Source of the DNA: Ridgeia piscesae
Taxonomy: Eukaryota; Annelida; Polychaeta; Sabellida; Siboglinidae
Assembly (NCBI GenBank): GCA_025642075.2
Contig: JAODUO010000890.1
Coordinates: forward strand, 146,001 to 210,000
DNA: 64,000 nucleotides
Reading direction: 5' to 3'
Of this stretch, positions 50,696 to 63,445 are shown in pieces; the stretch's first letter is position 1, and every line of letters begins with the position of its first letter. The notes under the pieces are model-generated. The model did not search any database, was not told the origin of the DNA, and was given only the letters and a program-made list of their open reading frames with translations. Made by a program: the position numbers and the translations under genes.

Positions 50696-51226
50696 AGAGT
50701 CAGTGTTGTAACACAGTCAATGTTGTAACAAAGTCAGTGGTGTAACACAGTCAATGTTGTAACAAAGTCAGTGGTGTAACATAATCAATGTTGTAACAAA
50801 GTCAGTGGTGTAACACAACCAATGTTGTAATACAGTCAGTGTCGTAACACAGTCAATGTTGTAACACAGTCAGTATTGTAACACAGTCAATGTTGTAACA
50901 CAGTCAGTATTGTAACACAGTCAATGTTGTAACACAGTCAGTATTGTAACACAGTCAATGTTGTAACACACTCAATGTTGTGACACAGTCACTGTTGTAA
51001 CACAGTCAATGTTGTAACACAGTCAATGTTGTAACACAGTCAATGTTGTGACACAGGCAGTGTTGTAACACAGTCAATGTTATAACACAGTCAGTGTTGT
51101 AACACAGTCAATGTTGTAACACAGTCAGTGTTGTAACACAATCAATGTTGTAATACAGTCAGTGTTGTAACAGTCAATGTTATAACACAGTTAATGTTGT
51201 AACAGTCAATGTTGTGACACAATAAA
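50696..51226. repeat. Minisatellite, unit about 17 bp
   Basis: AGTCAATGTTGTAACAC and its variants (AGTCAGTGTTG, AGTCAGTGGTG, AGTCAGTATTG) repeat about 31 times. Variants alternate in blocks, suggesting higher-order duplication. Confidence 0.95.
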
Positions 51227-51957
51227 CCGAATGTTGTTGTTCATAAGGCAACAAGACATATACCACAAACTCGTACATTAGACATAGGAACTATACAGAA
51301 AGTTACAGATATACAGGAGATAGTCTACACATTGCGGGGATTAGTGCATAAATAACCCGTCAGACAGAGCGTTTTATTTCTTCTCTCCTTCGTAATCATC
51401 GTCGACACAACACCAAGACAACCTGAGTCAATCGAACTTGTTATCCTACTTCCGTGTCTTCTGTTTCTTCTTTGTATATCAATTCAAAACGGTGACATAA
51501 TAAACGACATGACTGAGTCCAGCATCGATGGGTCCTCTTCCTCTTCTTCTTCGCTACAAGAGAACGGTAGTTATTAATGGGATACATTCGTTTCGTTTGT
51601 AGACATCGAGATCAGGTTGCATATTGACCCTGGCCTTTGATGTAGAAATTAGATGCACGAAAATGTTCAGTCAGGGACAGGGACAAATCCCCGTAGATTG
51701 TACGAATGTTGCAACCCATTAGAAGCTGACGTGGTGCATTTCGGAAGACAAGTTGTACCTGTTTTACATCGTTATGGAGGAGCATATCACACATTATTTT
51801 TAAATACACATAACATAACTAATATTATATCACATATATGGGTTCATCGTGTACTTGTGGTCAAACCTAAACACAGAAGTGTCAGCTTAAGATACACATA
51901 CTCCCCACCTATTTAACGACACTCGGTTCGTCGTGAAATGGGTGTATTTCATATCTA

Positions 51958-52240
51958 AAAACACTCAATATATCTTAACAAAATAAATGTAAGTCGTAAA
52001 ACAAATTCATTGTATCTTGACCAAATTTACAAGGAATGGAGAACCTACGAGTGCTGATACGCAATTAGGTCCAGTGACGTAATCCTCTCATTACGCGCGC
52101 GCGCTGATGACTTCTTTTTAAATTCATCTTTAAATCCGTACTACCAAAGATTCTATAGCTTCACAAAGATACGTAACTCCTCGCGATTTTGCCATAAATA
52201 GCGTGACATTACACAAGTGGCGCCATCTAGTTTCTAGCGT
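51958..52240. repeat. Dispersed repeat family copy with GCGCGC core
   Basis: Bases 51960-52140 are highly similar to 61343-61530 (CCAGTGACGTAATCCTCTCA, then a GCGC run). The following part (52145-52235) is the reverse complement of 54899-54975, sharing AGCTTCACAAAGATACG and GGCGCCATCTAG. Confidence 0.75.
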
Positions 52241-53169
52241 GCTAGGACACGACAGCAAAGGTTCAAATTACAGACTGCACCAGCCTGTTAGGATACGATA
52301 GCAAAGGTTCAAATGACAGAGTCTGCACCAACGGTCATATGTCCCCCTCCCCCTAACTCACCCCACTCGCCTTGTAGTGTTTTTAAGCTACTATATTATT
52401 TTAATTGATTTTAATGACACGAACAGTATATTCCTGAGCCTATTCCGTAATAAACGCGATCGTTTTGGCCCCTTATTATTAAAGATGTGATAATTTTTTC
52501 AACTTCTTGCTCGAAATGCTTGTTCAATAACTTCCGTACCTGCTTTGCTCGGTTTATGAAGCGACAAAATTGCAAGAAGACTGTGGGTTGAAAATGCACA
52601 TAGATAGTAAAGTCAAATTCCCATACAAAGTTAGATGAATTGTACAATTAAGACAAACAGAATATGATTATAAAGAGGTACAGAAGATTTATTAACAAAA
52701 TAATAACAAGCCAAAACGTCCCAAAATAATGTGTACACTTCAAAAAGTTAAATAATCGTTACAGTTCAGTTAAAACGGTAAATAGTGTGTACACAAACAA
52801 AAACGTCCCTGTGGCATGTAAACAACCCAAACAAAACAGTGACTAATGGCTATAGCCCAATTAAAACATTCCTATTTTTATTGTTCGACTGCTACTCAGA
52901 ATATCTGTCATGAATAAAACACACACCATTATTACGCCACAACCAAACGTCATGTTTTAATAATATTATATGTTTTAATAATATTACCGCCATAAACGGT
53001 ATCTTGTGTACAATCAATGGCCTGAAGTAAACATGGAATACTAACATGGCACTCAAAGCTAATAATAAAGTTCAGGTATACGTCATAGCATATACAGGAT
53101 GTTTGAAAAAGCTTGCCTTGATTTGATTTAGAAAGTCAAAATATGCCATTTGTTTAGACTTAGATCTAC

Positions 53170-53417
53170 CTGGTACATGTAATAGTCAAGAATGTATACA
53201 ACAAATGACACATCTATAAAAATTAATATACTGCCATCATTGTGTTTGCTTTTAATCTTGGATAGCCAATCTAAGATTCCTAACAAGAACACTTTGTGGC
53301 CACTGGTTTCAGTCAGAGCGTGTGGCATCAGTGCTGGACTGGTCAGCGTATGGCTGTTAAAGGCATTGAACAGTTGGTCCATCCTTTCGATGAACTCAGC
53401 TGTGTGAGCTGCTTCTT
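53170..53417 (-). pseudogene. Exon-like fragment resembling a P-element/THAP9 transposase
   Basis: The minus strand has an acceptor (gttgcag) before 53417 and a donor (CAG|gtagat) after 53170, with an open frame between. It encodes HTAEFIERMDQLFNAFNS, the kind of segment found in P-element-like transposases (TAEF...D.LF...N), then SGHKVFLLGILDWLSKIKSK. No other exon was recognised, so it is probably a remnant. The family call rests on this short motif only. Confidence 0.4.
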
Positions 53418-54184
53418 CTGCAACATGTATTGAACACAAATATTAGTTCAATTCAATTCAATATTATTTACTCAAATAACATTCAACAATTTAAGACCAT
53501 GTCAACATGTTGTACATATATGATGTTGTTTTAAGATAATACACAGGAAGGTAAAAACTTGTATTAGTATGTATACTATGTATCCCTAAACACAATTAGT
53601 GTGGTCACAACCATAATAATAAATCATTAGATATGTAAATATGCACACATCCTAAATGCTTAAATGAATACGAAAGAAAAAACAATATAAACAGAATTAC
53701 TTATACACGAATATTAATCCTGCCATATAAATAATAATAAATCCTATTACATAAAAAACATTATTGACCTCATGCAGAAATTACATTATATTTCAACTCT
53801 ATTAGTATCTAGCTATGGCAGTGCCGCGAGTCGATATGGTAACGACTAACGCGGTGGTGGTAATAATTACAAGATTTAGCCAAGTTTAACCACATTGCCA
53901 TACGAGAGTGAATTCCACATAGCAAGCCTTTGGCATATTGAGAATCAAATCATTATTTTCTACGTATATTCCGCCCTTCTGAGTTATTTGTAAATAGTTT
54001 TAAACATGCCACACTCCCCATAGCCATAGGCAATAATTAGGCATAGCCATAGGGACCATTACGCAACGAGGACCAGTGAGTATTTCGTGTAATATAAGTA
54101 GTTTTTGAAAATGTATGTTCACAAACTTTTACATCTTTGTCAATCAGATCGTTTGAGTAGATGGCAAATGTACCTGTTTAACGC

Positions 54185-54620
54185 ATTCTATGTTACATAT
54201 GGGGAAATAGAAGAGATATTGATATGCTAGAAAGAGTACAAAAGGCAACCAAAATGATACAAAAACTCAGGAATATTAGTTATGAAATGCGTCTAAAAGA
54301 ATGTGGTTTAACAACACTAGAAACCAGAAGATTGAGAGGAGATCAGATTGAGGTGTTTAACATATTGAATGGATATGAAAATATTGACAGAAATATTTTT
54401 TTCACAGTCAAGGAAGAGAGAAGGACTAGAGGACATGGAGTTACATTAGCAAAGAAGCAGTGTAGACTAGATATTAGAAAATTTTCATTTTCACAAAGAA
54501 CAGTAAACGAATGGAACAAATTATCAGCTGATTGTGTAGACTCTCGATAAGCCAAATGCCTTCCTAGTCCACCTGCTATCTAGAGTTGAATCTCTAGGTG
54601 GCAATCTTGTTAAATCTTGT
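54185..54620 (+). pseudogene. CR1/L2-like LINE ORF2 3' fragment
   Basis: An open stretch 54224-54550 encodes LERVQKATKMIQKLRNISYE, GLTTLETRRLRGDQIEVFNI and RKFSFSQRTVNEWNKL. This is the conserved segment between the reverse transcriptase and the 3' end in CR1/L2/Jockey-type elements. The matching part upstream (NRRDIDM) is intact only briefly. The 3' flank has ttgttaaatc repeated, resembling a short-repeat LINE tail. It is 5' truncated, as usual. Confidence 0.85.
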
Positions 54621-54898
54621 TAAATCTAATTACAAACGATATCCAGCGAGTTAAGTGTTCGACTCGCGAGCGTATTCGACTGGCGTTTCAGACAGTGACT
54701 TTACGTTTGACCATTTTTATCATGTTTTCACAGGGGAAAGTGTCGATTACTTTACTTTGACATACACATTTCTTTAATAGATCCAATATTTACCTTCTCT
54801 CTTCAAACGGGAAGCGGTGAAAAACCATTTCCGGACATTTTGTGCGACTGTTGTTGCAGTTGGGCGCAGCACAACATTGGCCATTCGACATATCCAAC

Positions 54899-55095
54899 GT
54901 CTAGATGGCGCTAGTGGTTGTGGCGTCACGTTATCGCGAGGAGTTGCGTATCTTTGTGAAGCTATAAGATCATTGGTACTACTTTGAAAATCTCCAGACT
55001 CCAACTGTTATTAATATAAGACATGGTAGTATATTACATATATGGGTTCATCGTGTACTTGTGCTCAAACCTAAATACAGAAGTACCAGCTTAAA
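54899..55095. repeat. Dispersed repeat family copy, rearranged and partly inverted
   Basis: The first part is inverted relative to 52145-52235. It continues into TCCAGACTCCAACTGTTATT (shared with 61545) and GGGTTCATCGTGTACTTGTG (shared with 51839). Confidence 0.7.
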
Positions 55096-55619
55096 GCTGC
55101 TCCCTCCACTCATTCCCGTAAAAATCGCTTGCTCCTAGCAATTATTAGTAATTTCACAAACAGCCGAGGTATCAAATTCTCCGTAAGATTGGCTTAGTAG
55201 GTTTATGCATACATGTTACTTCTTTTTTCTGAAATTAATAAAATAAATATGAACTATTTCGATTTTCGTTTCGAACGGTACCGTTCGAAAATCTGTACGA
55301 AACCTAACTATGGAAATGGAGATGTGAGCGGAATACGCTTTAGTCTTCACGAGAACGAGACTTGGGTGGCGAGATTGACCTTCATCCTGTCGAGTTGTTT
55401 ACGTTTAGGAGCAGCGAGTTTAGGCACAAACATGATTTTTATATGCCACCAACACGGCAAATTAAGCAGACAAAGACAGCATCGACGCATGATTGGGAAA
55501 GAATATGGAACTAAGCAGTGAATAGCATAACTTCGGAACAGTCACAGTCACAGTCAACATGCAGCGTTCGCACAGATGTTCTTCCATGTAGGTTAGTAAT
55601 TACGAGTTGCTCAGTTATA

Positions 55620-55723
<104 letters not shown>

Positions 55724-56100
55724 AATACTAAAAAGTTAATACAATACTACTTTGATAAAATGTGGATATGCTAATAAAACAAATATAATACTTTAAAATA
55801 CCGACTTAAATTGGCACAAAACTACACACTGTATTAAAAATATATATACTAATTAAAATAATAAATTAATTCAAATAAATGTAGGAATAGTTAACTGATT
55901 AACTGTGATCACAGAGTGTCAAAATAATAATCTGTAAACAGATGCATCTTGAGTGCTACTTTGAATTGATTCACATTATAATTTTTTTACAGATGTATGC
56001 CATTTGTGAATCCAAGGGGCATGGGGCCCTGTGGATGTGCCTCCTACATTGTAGGAATTTGGTATGCCTGCAAACTTTTTTATAATAGGTCAATGCTAAT

Positions 56101-58056
56101 CAGAGATGGAGTAATCGTACTCATGTACTTGTACTCGTACTCGAGTACGAGTACTTTTTGAGTACTCGTACTCGTACTCGAGTACGAAGGAAAGTAATCG
56201 TACTCGTACTCGAGTACATTACCAAAGTAATCGTACTTACGATTACATTTTTTTCATATGAACAGTTGCAAGCAAATATATTAGACAGATAAAAATGGCA
56301 ATATTAGAAGTAATCTAACAAATGTAATAATAATCAAGGTATTCATTTTCTATTACTGTTGAGCATTTCAGTTAAATAAATATTCAGTCAGATTTCCAAT
56401 TAATACCTTCTCTTCCCAGAGAAGCAACATCTCCTCACCCTCCTGCTTAGTACAAAGTACAAGTTATATTGTGACAGTCCCTGGGAAGCACTGCAGGAGA
56501 TAAGCATCCCCTAACATCTTGCTTTGTAATTTTAGAAGCCAGGCCACAGCCCCACCTGTACTGTTTGCTCTGTCAGTATGGTGTGAATGACTGGTCATAT
56601 TTCCAACATCCAGAATTCCTGACTGGGTCTGGGCGTTTAGCTGCTAAATCCCTGTCTATTATGTTTAATTAAGTGCAAACTGTAAACCTATCTAAATCCA
56701 CAACCATTCTGTGTTTGTCCCATCCAGACATGGGGTCAAATACATTGGAATGTATTTAAATACAAATATTCTTGAGGGATTACAAATACTTTTTAAATAT
56801 AAATGTATTCAAATAGGAATACATTGAAAAGTATTTCAAATACTTGTTCATATATTTTTCAAATACTTTTCATTTTGTATTACTATGTAGGTAAAAGAAA
56901 AGCAACACATATTGAGACATCTAGTTTATAGGCATAATTAGTGTTTTGCTCATATGATGATAGGCAGACCAGTGCTAGGGAGTATTGTTATGGTTAACTG
57001 CATCACAGTGACAACTGACTGAAAGAGGTAAATGCCAAAATATATTGTTTGTATGTTACGCCAGGAGGTCCATAATAATATAAAGCCTATGGTGCCCTCA
57101 GAAGAGACACTGTTAATCATTGCTACCATGTTGTGAGGAAGGCTCAACTTCAAAGTCAGCCAGGAAACCAGAATAACCTGGTGCCAAATTGAAGCCTGAC
57201 TAAAGAACAAAAGGGGATATTGACCTATGGTCACTGTAGGTCCATCTGGCTCTGAGCAAACACAAGTTGTGGTCACTGCAGGGCCATGGTGAGGCCTGCT
57301 GTTAAGTGTCTTCATCAGTAATTAGCACTGTTGGGTGAAGTTGCAGTGCATTAAGGTAATCAGTTTGGCAGTGAAAAAGAAATGTTGATACTGACAATGT
57401 ATTTCAAAAAAATATTTGAACAAGTCAAATACTTTAGGAAAGTATTTAAATACAAATACTTTTAATTCCTAAACATCAAATATAAATACTTTAAAAAGTA
57501 TTTAAATACTTTCAAATACAAATGTATTTGACCCCATGTCTGGACCCATCTGATACTCTTTTGAATATGCACCCCTGGTTTTGAAGTGTTGTTATTGTAA
57601 TGTATTTGATCATGTGTATTTGAAATTCTTAAATGCCTCCTATTTGTATTTGATTCAGAAACCATACATTAAATTATTAATCCAGCATTACATGATTCAT
57701 CGAATACCTGAGAAAGTCGTCTAATTATTAATAATAATAACATCTGGATAGTGGATAGCAGTAATTAGTTAGAACATTAGTGACACAACAACAGAACAAG
57801 AATGACACCTAGGGATTCCATGAAAGTCGCCTTTATGTTAGAAACAGGATATTCATTAAAGTAATCATGAAAGTAATCATGATTACGAGTACGAGTACTC
57901 AGAAAACAAATGTACTCGAGTACGAGTACGATTACATTCTAATGTAATCGTACTTGTTCTCGAGTACATTTGTTTTCCGAGTACTCGTACTCATGCATGT
58001 TCAAAGTAATCGTACTCGTACTCGAGTACGTTTGTATTGTAGTCACTCCATCTCTG
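56101..58056. mobile_element. hAT-like non-autonomous element (outer)
   Basis: Starts CAGAGATGGAGT and ends ACTCCATCTCTG, 12-bp terminal inverted repeats of hAT type. Beneath each end lie clusters of GTACTCGTACTCGAGTAC palindromes (56115-56260 and 57870-58035). No clear 8-bp target duplication was seen. No transposase frame. It is interrupted by the element at 56725. Confidence 0.75.
56725..57542. mobile_element. hAT-like non-autonomous element nested in the outer one
   Basis: Perfect 22-bp terminal inverted repeats (CAGACATGGGGTCAAATACA and onward). They are flanked by 8-bp target duplications GTCCCATC (56717-56724) and GACCCATC (57543-57550), 7 of 8 matching. Subterminal AAATACTTTTAAAT-type repeats lie inside both ends. 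The 818-bp length and lack of a transposase mark it as non-autonomous. Confidence 0.88.
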
Positions 58057-60030
58057 GCATCCAGCACTTAGTATATCAAATATTAATTAGTTCAAAAACA
58101 TGAATCCCATTCATCAGGCTTTCAAATTATGCCTTTCACAGAGAATACATTAGCTTTAGCAAACATGTGCTTAGTGATACATGTCATGGGAAAATTGTTC
58201 GATATCATGAACGAATTGTCGTACTAAAACATATTTCTGGAAATTTACTTTTGCAGAGTTCACCCATAACACACACACGATTGTTACAGAAACATGCTAT
58301 AAATAGATATCATATACATACTATGTACATATAATAATATTATGTACAGCACTTTGACCATGTTGGATATTGTGCTTTAGAAATAATAAATATATTACAT
58401 AAAGTAACTAGATTATACTTTATTTTAAAAAATCAGTAGATATAATTTTTTTATATATTTAATGCTATGTATCTTTACACCTAAAAGTGGCTAAACTAGT
58501 CAGGGTCCTTGTCACGTGGCTGAGATTTACATGTGCAATTGCGATATGTTTACTCAATTCAATGAAGCGTACTGGCTAGAGATAGTGGTGAATACTTTTC
58601 CTTTGTACAATTAGTATTTTCACATATTAATTTGTTTCCCCACATTAGTAGAAATGTTCAATATAACAGGTCTGAGTAATGTATATGTAACATGTGGGCA
58701 TGCAAATTTTATAACATGAATAAAACAATTATATTATCATGGTATTGACTTTGGCTAAGTGTGTCGTCACATATAAAATATCATATATGTCAGAGCCATG
58801 TTAATTGTCACTTTGTTTCTTGTATAGGCAGATGCGGATGTACAGTGAAATGCCAGGAAGCTGGTATGCAGTATCATCAAAGAGAGTGAACTCACACAAT
58901 GTCATCGATATCCAAGCTGATGTAGTTCACTAAAGAATGTCGAACCTGTCTAACAGTGTCGAGAGAGGTTGACCAAAGGGTTACACCATGTTTGACAGAC
59001 CATGGCATCCACCGTTCCATCACCAACTGCAAAGCTAGTCAGGCTTCACCATATTCGCATGTCAAGCACTCTGCATTCTGCATTGGTCTCTAGTCAGTCA
59101 GGGTATCTGACCGGCATGGAAGCCAGTGTACACACCACCAGTACTGTGGAGTCTGTCATGGTGCAACACACAGTACAACTGGGATCACTTCACTTGGTCG
59201 ACATTCAAATACATGACATTTAATATGCAGCATATTGCACGGCTCATTGTTGTATAATCTTGTCCACAAATACAACTGTCCTGTATAGCATATTAACTTG
59301 CTGAACTAGTGGTAGTAAGCATTGTTCAGTTTCTTGTTGACCTGTAAAGAAAAGCATGTACTGTATTCAATTTCAGTAAACAAAAAACATGCATTATGTT
59401 ATGGAGTTGGGAGTAAATAATGATGCCATGTAATAACTATTACATGGTGTACACATTCATTTTTGAAATTTTATGTCAAACATGAATATGTAAGGTTGTC
59501 TGGTCAAAGCAAATGTTGGAAATGACAAAATAAGGTTATTGTGATGCCAACAGCACATTCCCTCAGAAAATATTCAAGCATTCATAATATGTATGTCTAC
59601 CTTCTTCAACACTGTATTATTGATTTTTTTAGTCATCACTGCAGTATTTTCCCTGCTATATGATGAGTGAGGCGGACTACCTCAGTGTTTTTCTAAGCCA
59701 ATTTGCTCAAAATATGCCTCATAGGTATTTCTTGCTATAAACATGTTTACACTTGTAGCTGTGCATTTGTTTCCTCTCTATTTCCCAGGGAATAAGTGAA
59801 AACATCCTTCAGAATGCACCATTTTGAAGGTAATTTTTTTTTGACCTACATACCCCACATAGTGTATGTGCATTAATGTCTGTGTTGACACACTGGGTGT
59901 AATATGCATTATACAAGACTAACAAGAACAAAGGTCATTCTAGTTTTCCATGTTCAAGATAATATGTGAATGAAAACTATGTGTATTTAAATGGACATAT
60001 TAAAAATATTTTGACAATTTATACGTTGTT

Positions 60031-60150
60031 GATTAATGTAATTCTCCGTTTGACGTTCTATTAACGAGATAACGGATGCTCCCCCTAAAAATACAACACT
60101 TCTTGCCCGACCAACAAGTTACAAGAGCCTACTACCAGTCCCCATGTCAA
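60031..60150. repeat. Duplicated 115-bp sequence, copy 1
   Basis: GATTAATGTAATTCTCCGTT through CTACTACCAGTC..CCATGTCAA; nearly identical to 60659-60772 apart from a few substitutions and a short insertion. Confidence 0.85.
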
Positions 60151-60658
60151 ATATTTTTATAATTTATACGTTGTTGATTCTTACAATGATTAATTTACCT
60201 GAATTGATCAGATGTGAGACTCCCACAGACTGTGTATCCTCCCGGCATTTGCCATACCCATGTGACTGCCTTAATCTTAGCCCCTCCTCTGCCTTGTCTC
60301 ACTTTTGCATTGTAGTGTGGCCTGTAGCAATATTATAATTCGAATATATTATGCATTCATATAATGCTGTGATGAAAATGTTGATAAATATTTTAAAACA
60401 GCTGGCACGTGGGAGTTGAAAGGTACCAGGTACACAGACTACAGCCAGGCATCATTGACTACAATGGAAACAAGTGCAAGAATGTTATATGTAATGCTTG
60501 CATGATATAATAGTGTACACCTATTGTATTAACATTTTAATCAATCATGGCTGTCATAAAAATCTAAATTATTTTGCATAAAATGTAATGGAAATAACAA
60601 CATTCAGTAATAATAGTACTGAAATGTGAGTCGCAATACACTGTTTTAATAATTGTGA

Positions 60659-60772
60659 GATTAATGTAATTCTCCGTTTGACGTTCGGTTAACGAGATAA
60701 CGGATGCTCCGCCTAAAAATACAACGCTTCTTGCCCGACCAACAAGAGCCTACTACCAGTCTCCCATGTCAA
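60659..60772. repeat. Duplicated 115-bp sequence, copy 2
   Basis: Same orientation as copy 1, about 630 bp downstream; contains CGAGATAACGGATGCTCC and CTTCTTGCCCGACCAACAAG. Confidence 0.85.
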
Positions 60773-61342
60773 TTTTATTTATCATTTCGTCCCTCCCGTC
60801 ATCTATTCTCTATGGATATGTACTTTCGCAATTACTAAGTTTATTAACAAGATCCTGCGTAATCAAATACAATACCGGTACATATCAACACAGGTTGTGT
60901 CTGGCTGAGTGATGCCGAGCGATATTGACGGCGACTGTCAACTCAAACTGGCTTGCCTTGTCAGCGACACTGATAATCTTACAAGTTAGAGAATCCGCGT
61001 CGAGTAGACGTTCACAAGAGTGGATTAGCCCCCGCCTACTCGCTCTTGTTGCTAACTGCGATAATGCACTTAATGCGTACCTTCATAGAAGAATCACTTT
61101 GCCTTTGGATGCTTAGTCATGACGCGCAAAAGCACGTGCGATTTGTTATTGTGCCGCAGTAGGTCGATCTCGCATAAAGCACGTGACCCAAAAAGCAAAG
61201 GACGTCGGCAGCTGCTGATTGTTTCGCCAGTTATATCCGGTGTAACGGCGATTCTTTTTTTACGATAAAAAATGAAAAGTACGCATTAAATTTTTTTACT
61301 GACTGTGCATACAATTTAAACTATTAACACATTACAAACTAG

Positions 61343-61720
61343 AAAACACTCATTATATCTTAACAAAATAAGTGTAAGTCGTAAAATATTCATTGTATCT
61401 TGACCAAATTTACAAGGAACGGGGAACCTACGAGCGCTGATACGCAATTCGGTCCAGTGACGTAATCCTCTCATTACGCGCGCGCGCGCGCTGATGAGTT
61501 CTTTTTTAATTCATCTTTGAATCAGTACTACTTTGAATATCTCCAGACTCCAACTGTTATTAATCTAAGACATATCTACTACGTTTGTTAACAAAGTCTG
61601 GATATAATAAATGAATGCGGCGTAGCGAGGTAACGGGACACACACGATTGACGACAGGAAGACAGAATTGCGTAACAGGGCCACCTGGATTAATAGTTCT
61701 GTAGGTGCCCCACTGTATAA
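61343..61720. repeat. Dispersed repeat family, longest copy
   Basis: Links the GCGC-core half (shared with 51960) to the CAACTGTTATT..GCCACCTGGATTA half (shared with 32483), so it shows the most complete order of the family seen here. Confidence 0.75.
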
Positions 61721-62515
61721 AACGAATGTTACCCGTGAGGTAAGATGCATTTGCATAAGCATAACCACGGTAACCGCATAATTGCTGATAGGTGTGGTTT
61801 TATATACTAATATAGTCCCACGATTAGTTTTAATAATGATTGTCTCATTTTCTGATTGATACGATGAACAAGCGGTTGTAATTTTGTAAAAACAAATGGT
61901 GTAATTACAATGGTTTACCATCACAATAACATGTTAAATACTAATTATTTTACAGTTACGCCCACCGTGTGGTCGTCTAGACACTTATGATTTGCCTTAA
62001 AAAATCACATTGCAATATTGTTTCTTTGTAAGCTGCTATTATGACGCAATCTGGCTCCTCAGCTTTGCCTAACCATTGCAGCGTAGTCGAACTCGGTTGG
62101 ACATACCTACGTACAACTCAGACGGTGGTTAGAGTGAAGACGATTGAGGAAAACTGGTACAAAAGTGAATCCGCTGAACCGGTATGTATTGAGTCATGAA
62201 TGACATGGCCACGTGAACGGTCAGTATTGTCATGAAGAAAATAATATATCACATTTACATGTGTTCTAATTCAAAAACGCAAAAGGCAAAGTTGTTGTAA
62301 CTCTTAATGTTAGGCCTTTTAGGATGTACATTATCATCCTAATCGGTGTCGATGACTTAGCCCCTTAGCCTGGCCAGCCCAGACAGAGTAGCCCGAGTTG
62401 GAGATAGATTAGTTGCTGTTGCAATGTTGATTAACCTATTTTATGCGCCATTAAAATAGTATGCACTTTTAAAGTTGTGGTAAAAGAATTATTTAGTCAC
62501 TCAGTGGAAACTCTA

Positions 62516-63445
62516 TCAAATGCTTCTGTCAACAATAGCCAACATTTTCAAGCAATAATACTAAAATGGTGTATATCACATTGTTTTAAGCAATACAATA
62601 GTAACACTAGTAACACACATGCACCCACAATAGGTAAATACACTTTATTATTACCATATACAATTATAACAATAATACCAAACATGAAACATGTTAATAA
62701 GCATTATCATGTATTCACTGGTTATTGAAAACATCACGTTTTAAGGGTCAATATTTTTTCAGATGCAATGATTGCATTGCATTTGTGTGGCAAGATGACA
62801 TAGACATCAACGTTAATCATGGAAAGTGGTATGAGAGGAAATTGAAAGAGCTGTTCCAGCATAGAGGTCATGCTGCTAAGCCAGAAATACTTCAACAATA
62901 TCAACAACAGCCAACATTTTAAAGTAATAATACTAAGACGGTGCATACAACATTTTATTAAGCAATACAATACTAATACTAGAAGAAGAAGCATTTGCTT
63001 TCATTTGACCAATACATAATATAATAAATCCATGTCAACAATTATATAAATACAAAAAATTACACGTAAACTTATTGTATACATGGCATAATTTGACATT
63101 GAAATAACAAAATAGGGTCAGGAGACTCCTCTAAGACAGTAATAGTCGCTATCGAGGAGCCACCCTAATAACACACATGCACCCAGAACAGTTAAATACA
63201 CTTTATTATTATTTCCCATATACAATTACAACAGTAATACCAAATGTGAAACACGTTAATAAGCAAATGAAAATATTATTGGTAACATCGTGTTTTATGT
63301 CAGTAATATTACTTTTCAAATGATGCAAAAATTGCACTGCTTCTGGGCGGCAAGATGACACTGACATCAACGTTGACCAAGGAAGTAGTATGGGGAAAAA
63401 ATGAAAGAGCTGTTCCAGCATACAGATCATGCTGCTAAGCCAGCA
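62516..63445. repeat. Diverged duplication of a 400-bp block
   Basis: Blocks with CACACATGCACCCA, AATACACTTTATTATTA, GGCAAGATGACA.TGACATCA and GAGCTGTTCCAGCATA occur at 62610-62880 and 63170-63440. A third landmark (AGCCAACATTTT.AAG.AATAATACTAA) recurs at 62537 and 62909. An insert of about 170 bp separates the copies. TTTATT in both copies would be AATAAA on the minus strand, so these could be 3' ends of old minus-strand copies of one element. Confidence 0.7.

Noticed and set aside
58840..59223. Open frame 59002-59223 with repeated Ser/Thr/Val
   Set aside because: No homologous family recognised, no splice signals that fit, low-complexity composition.
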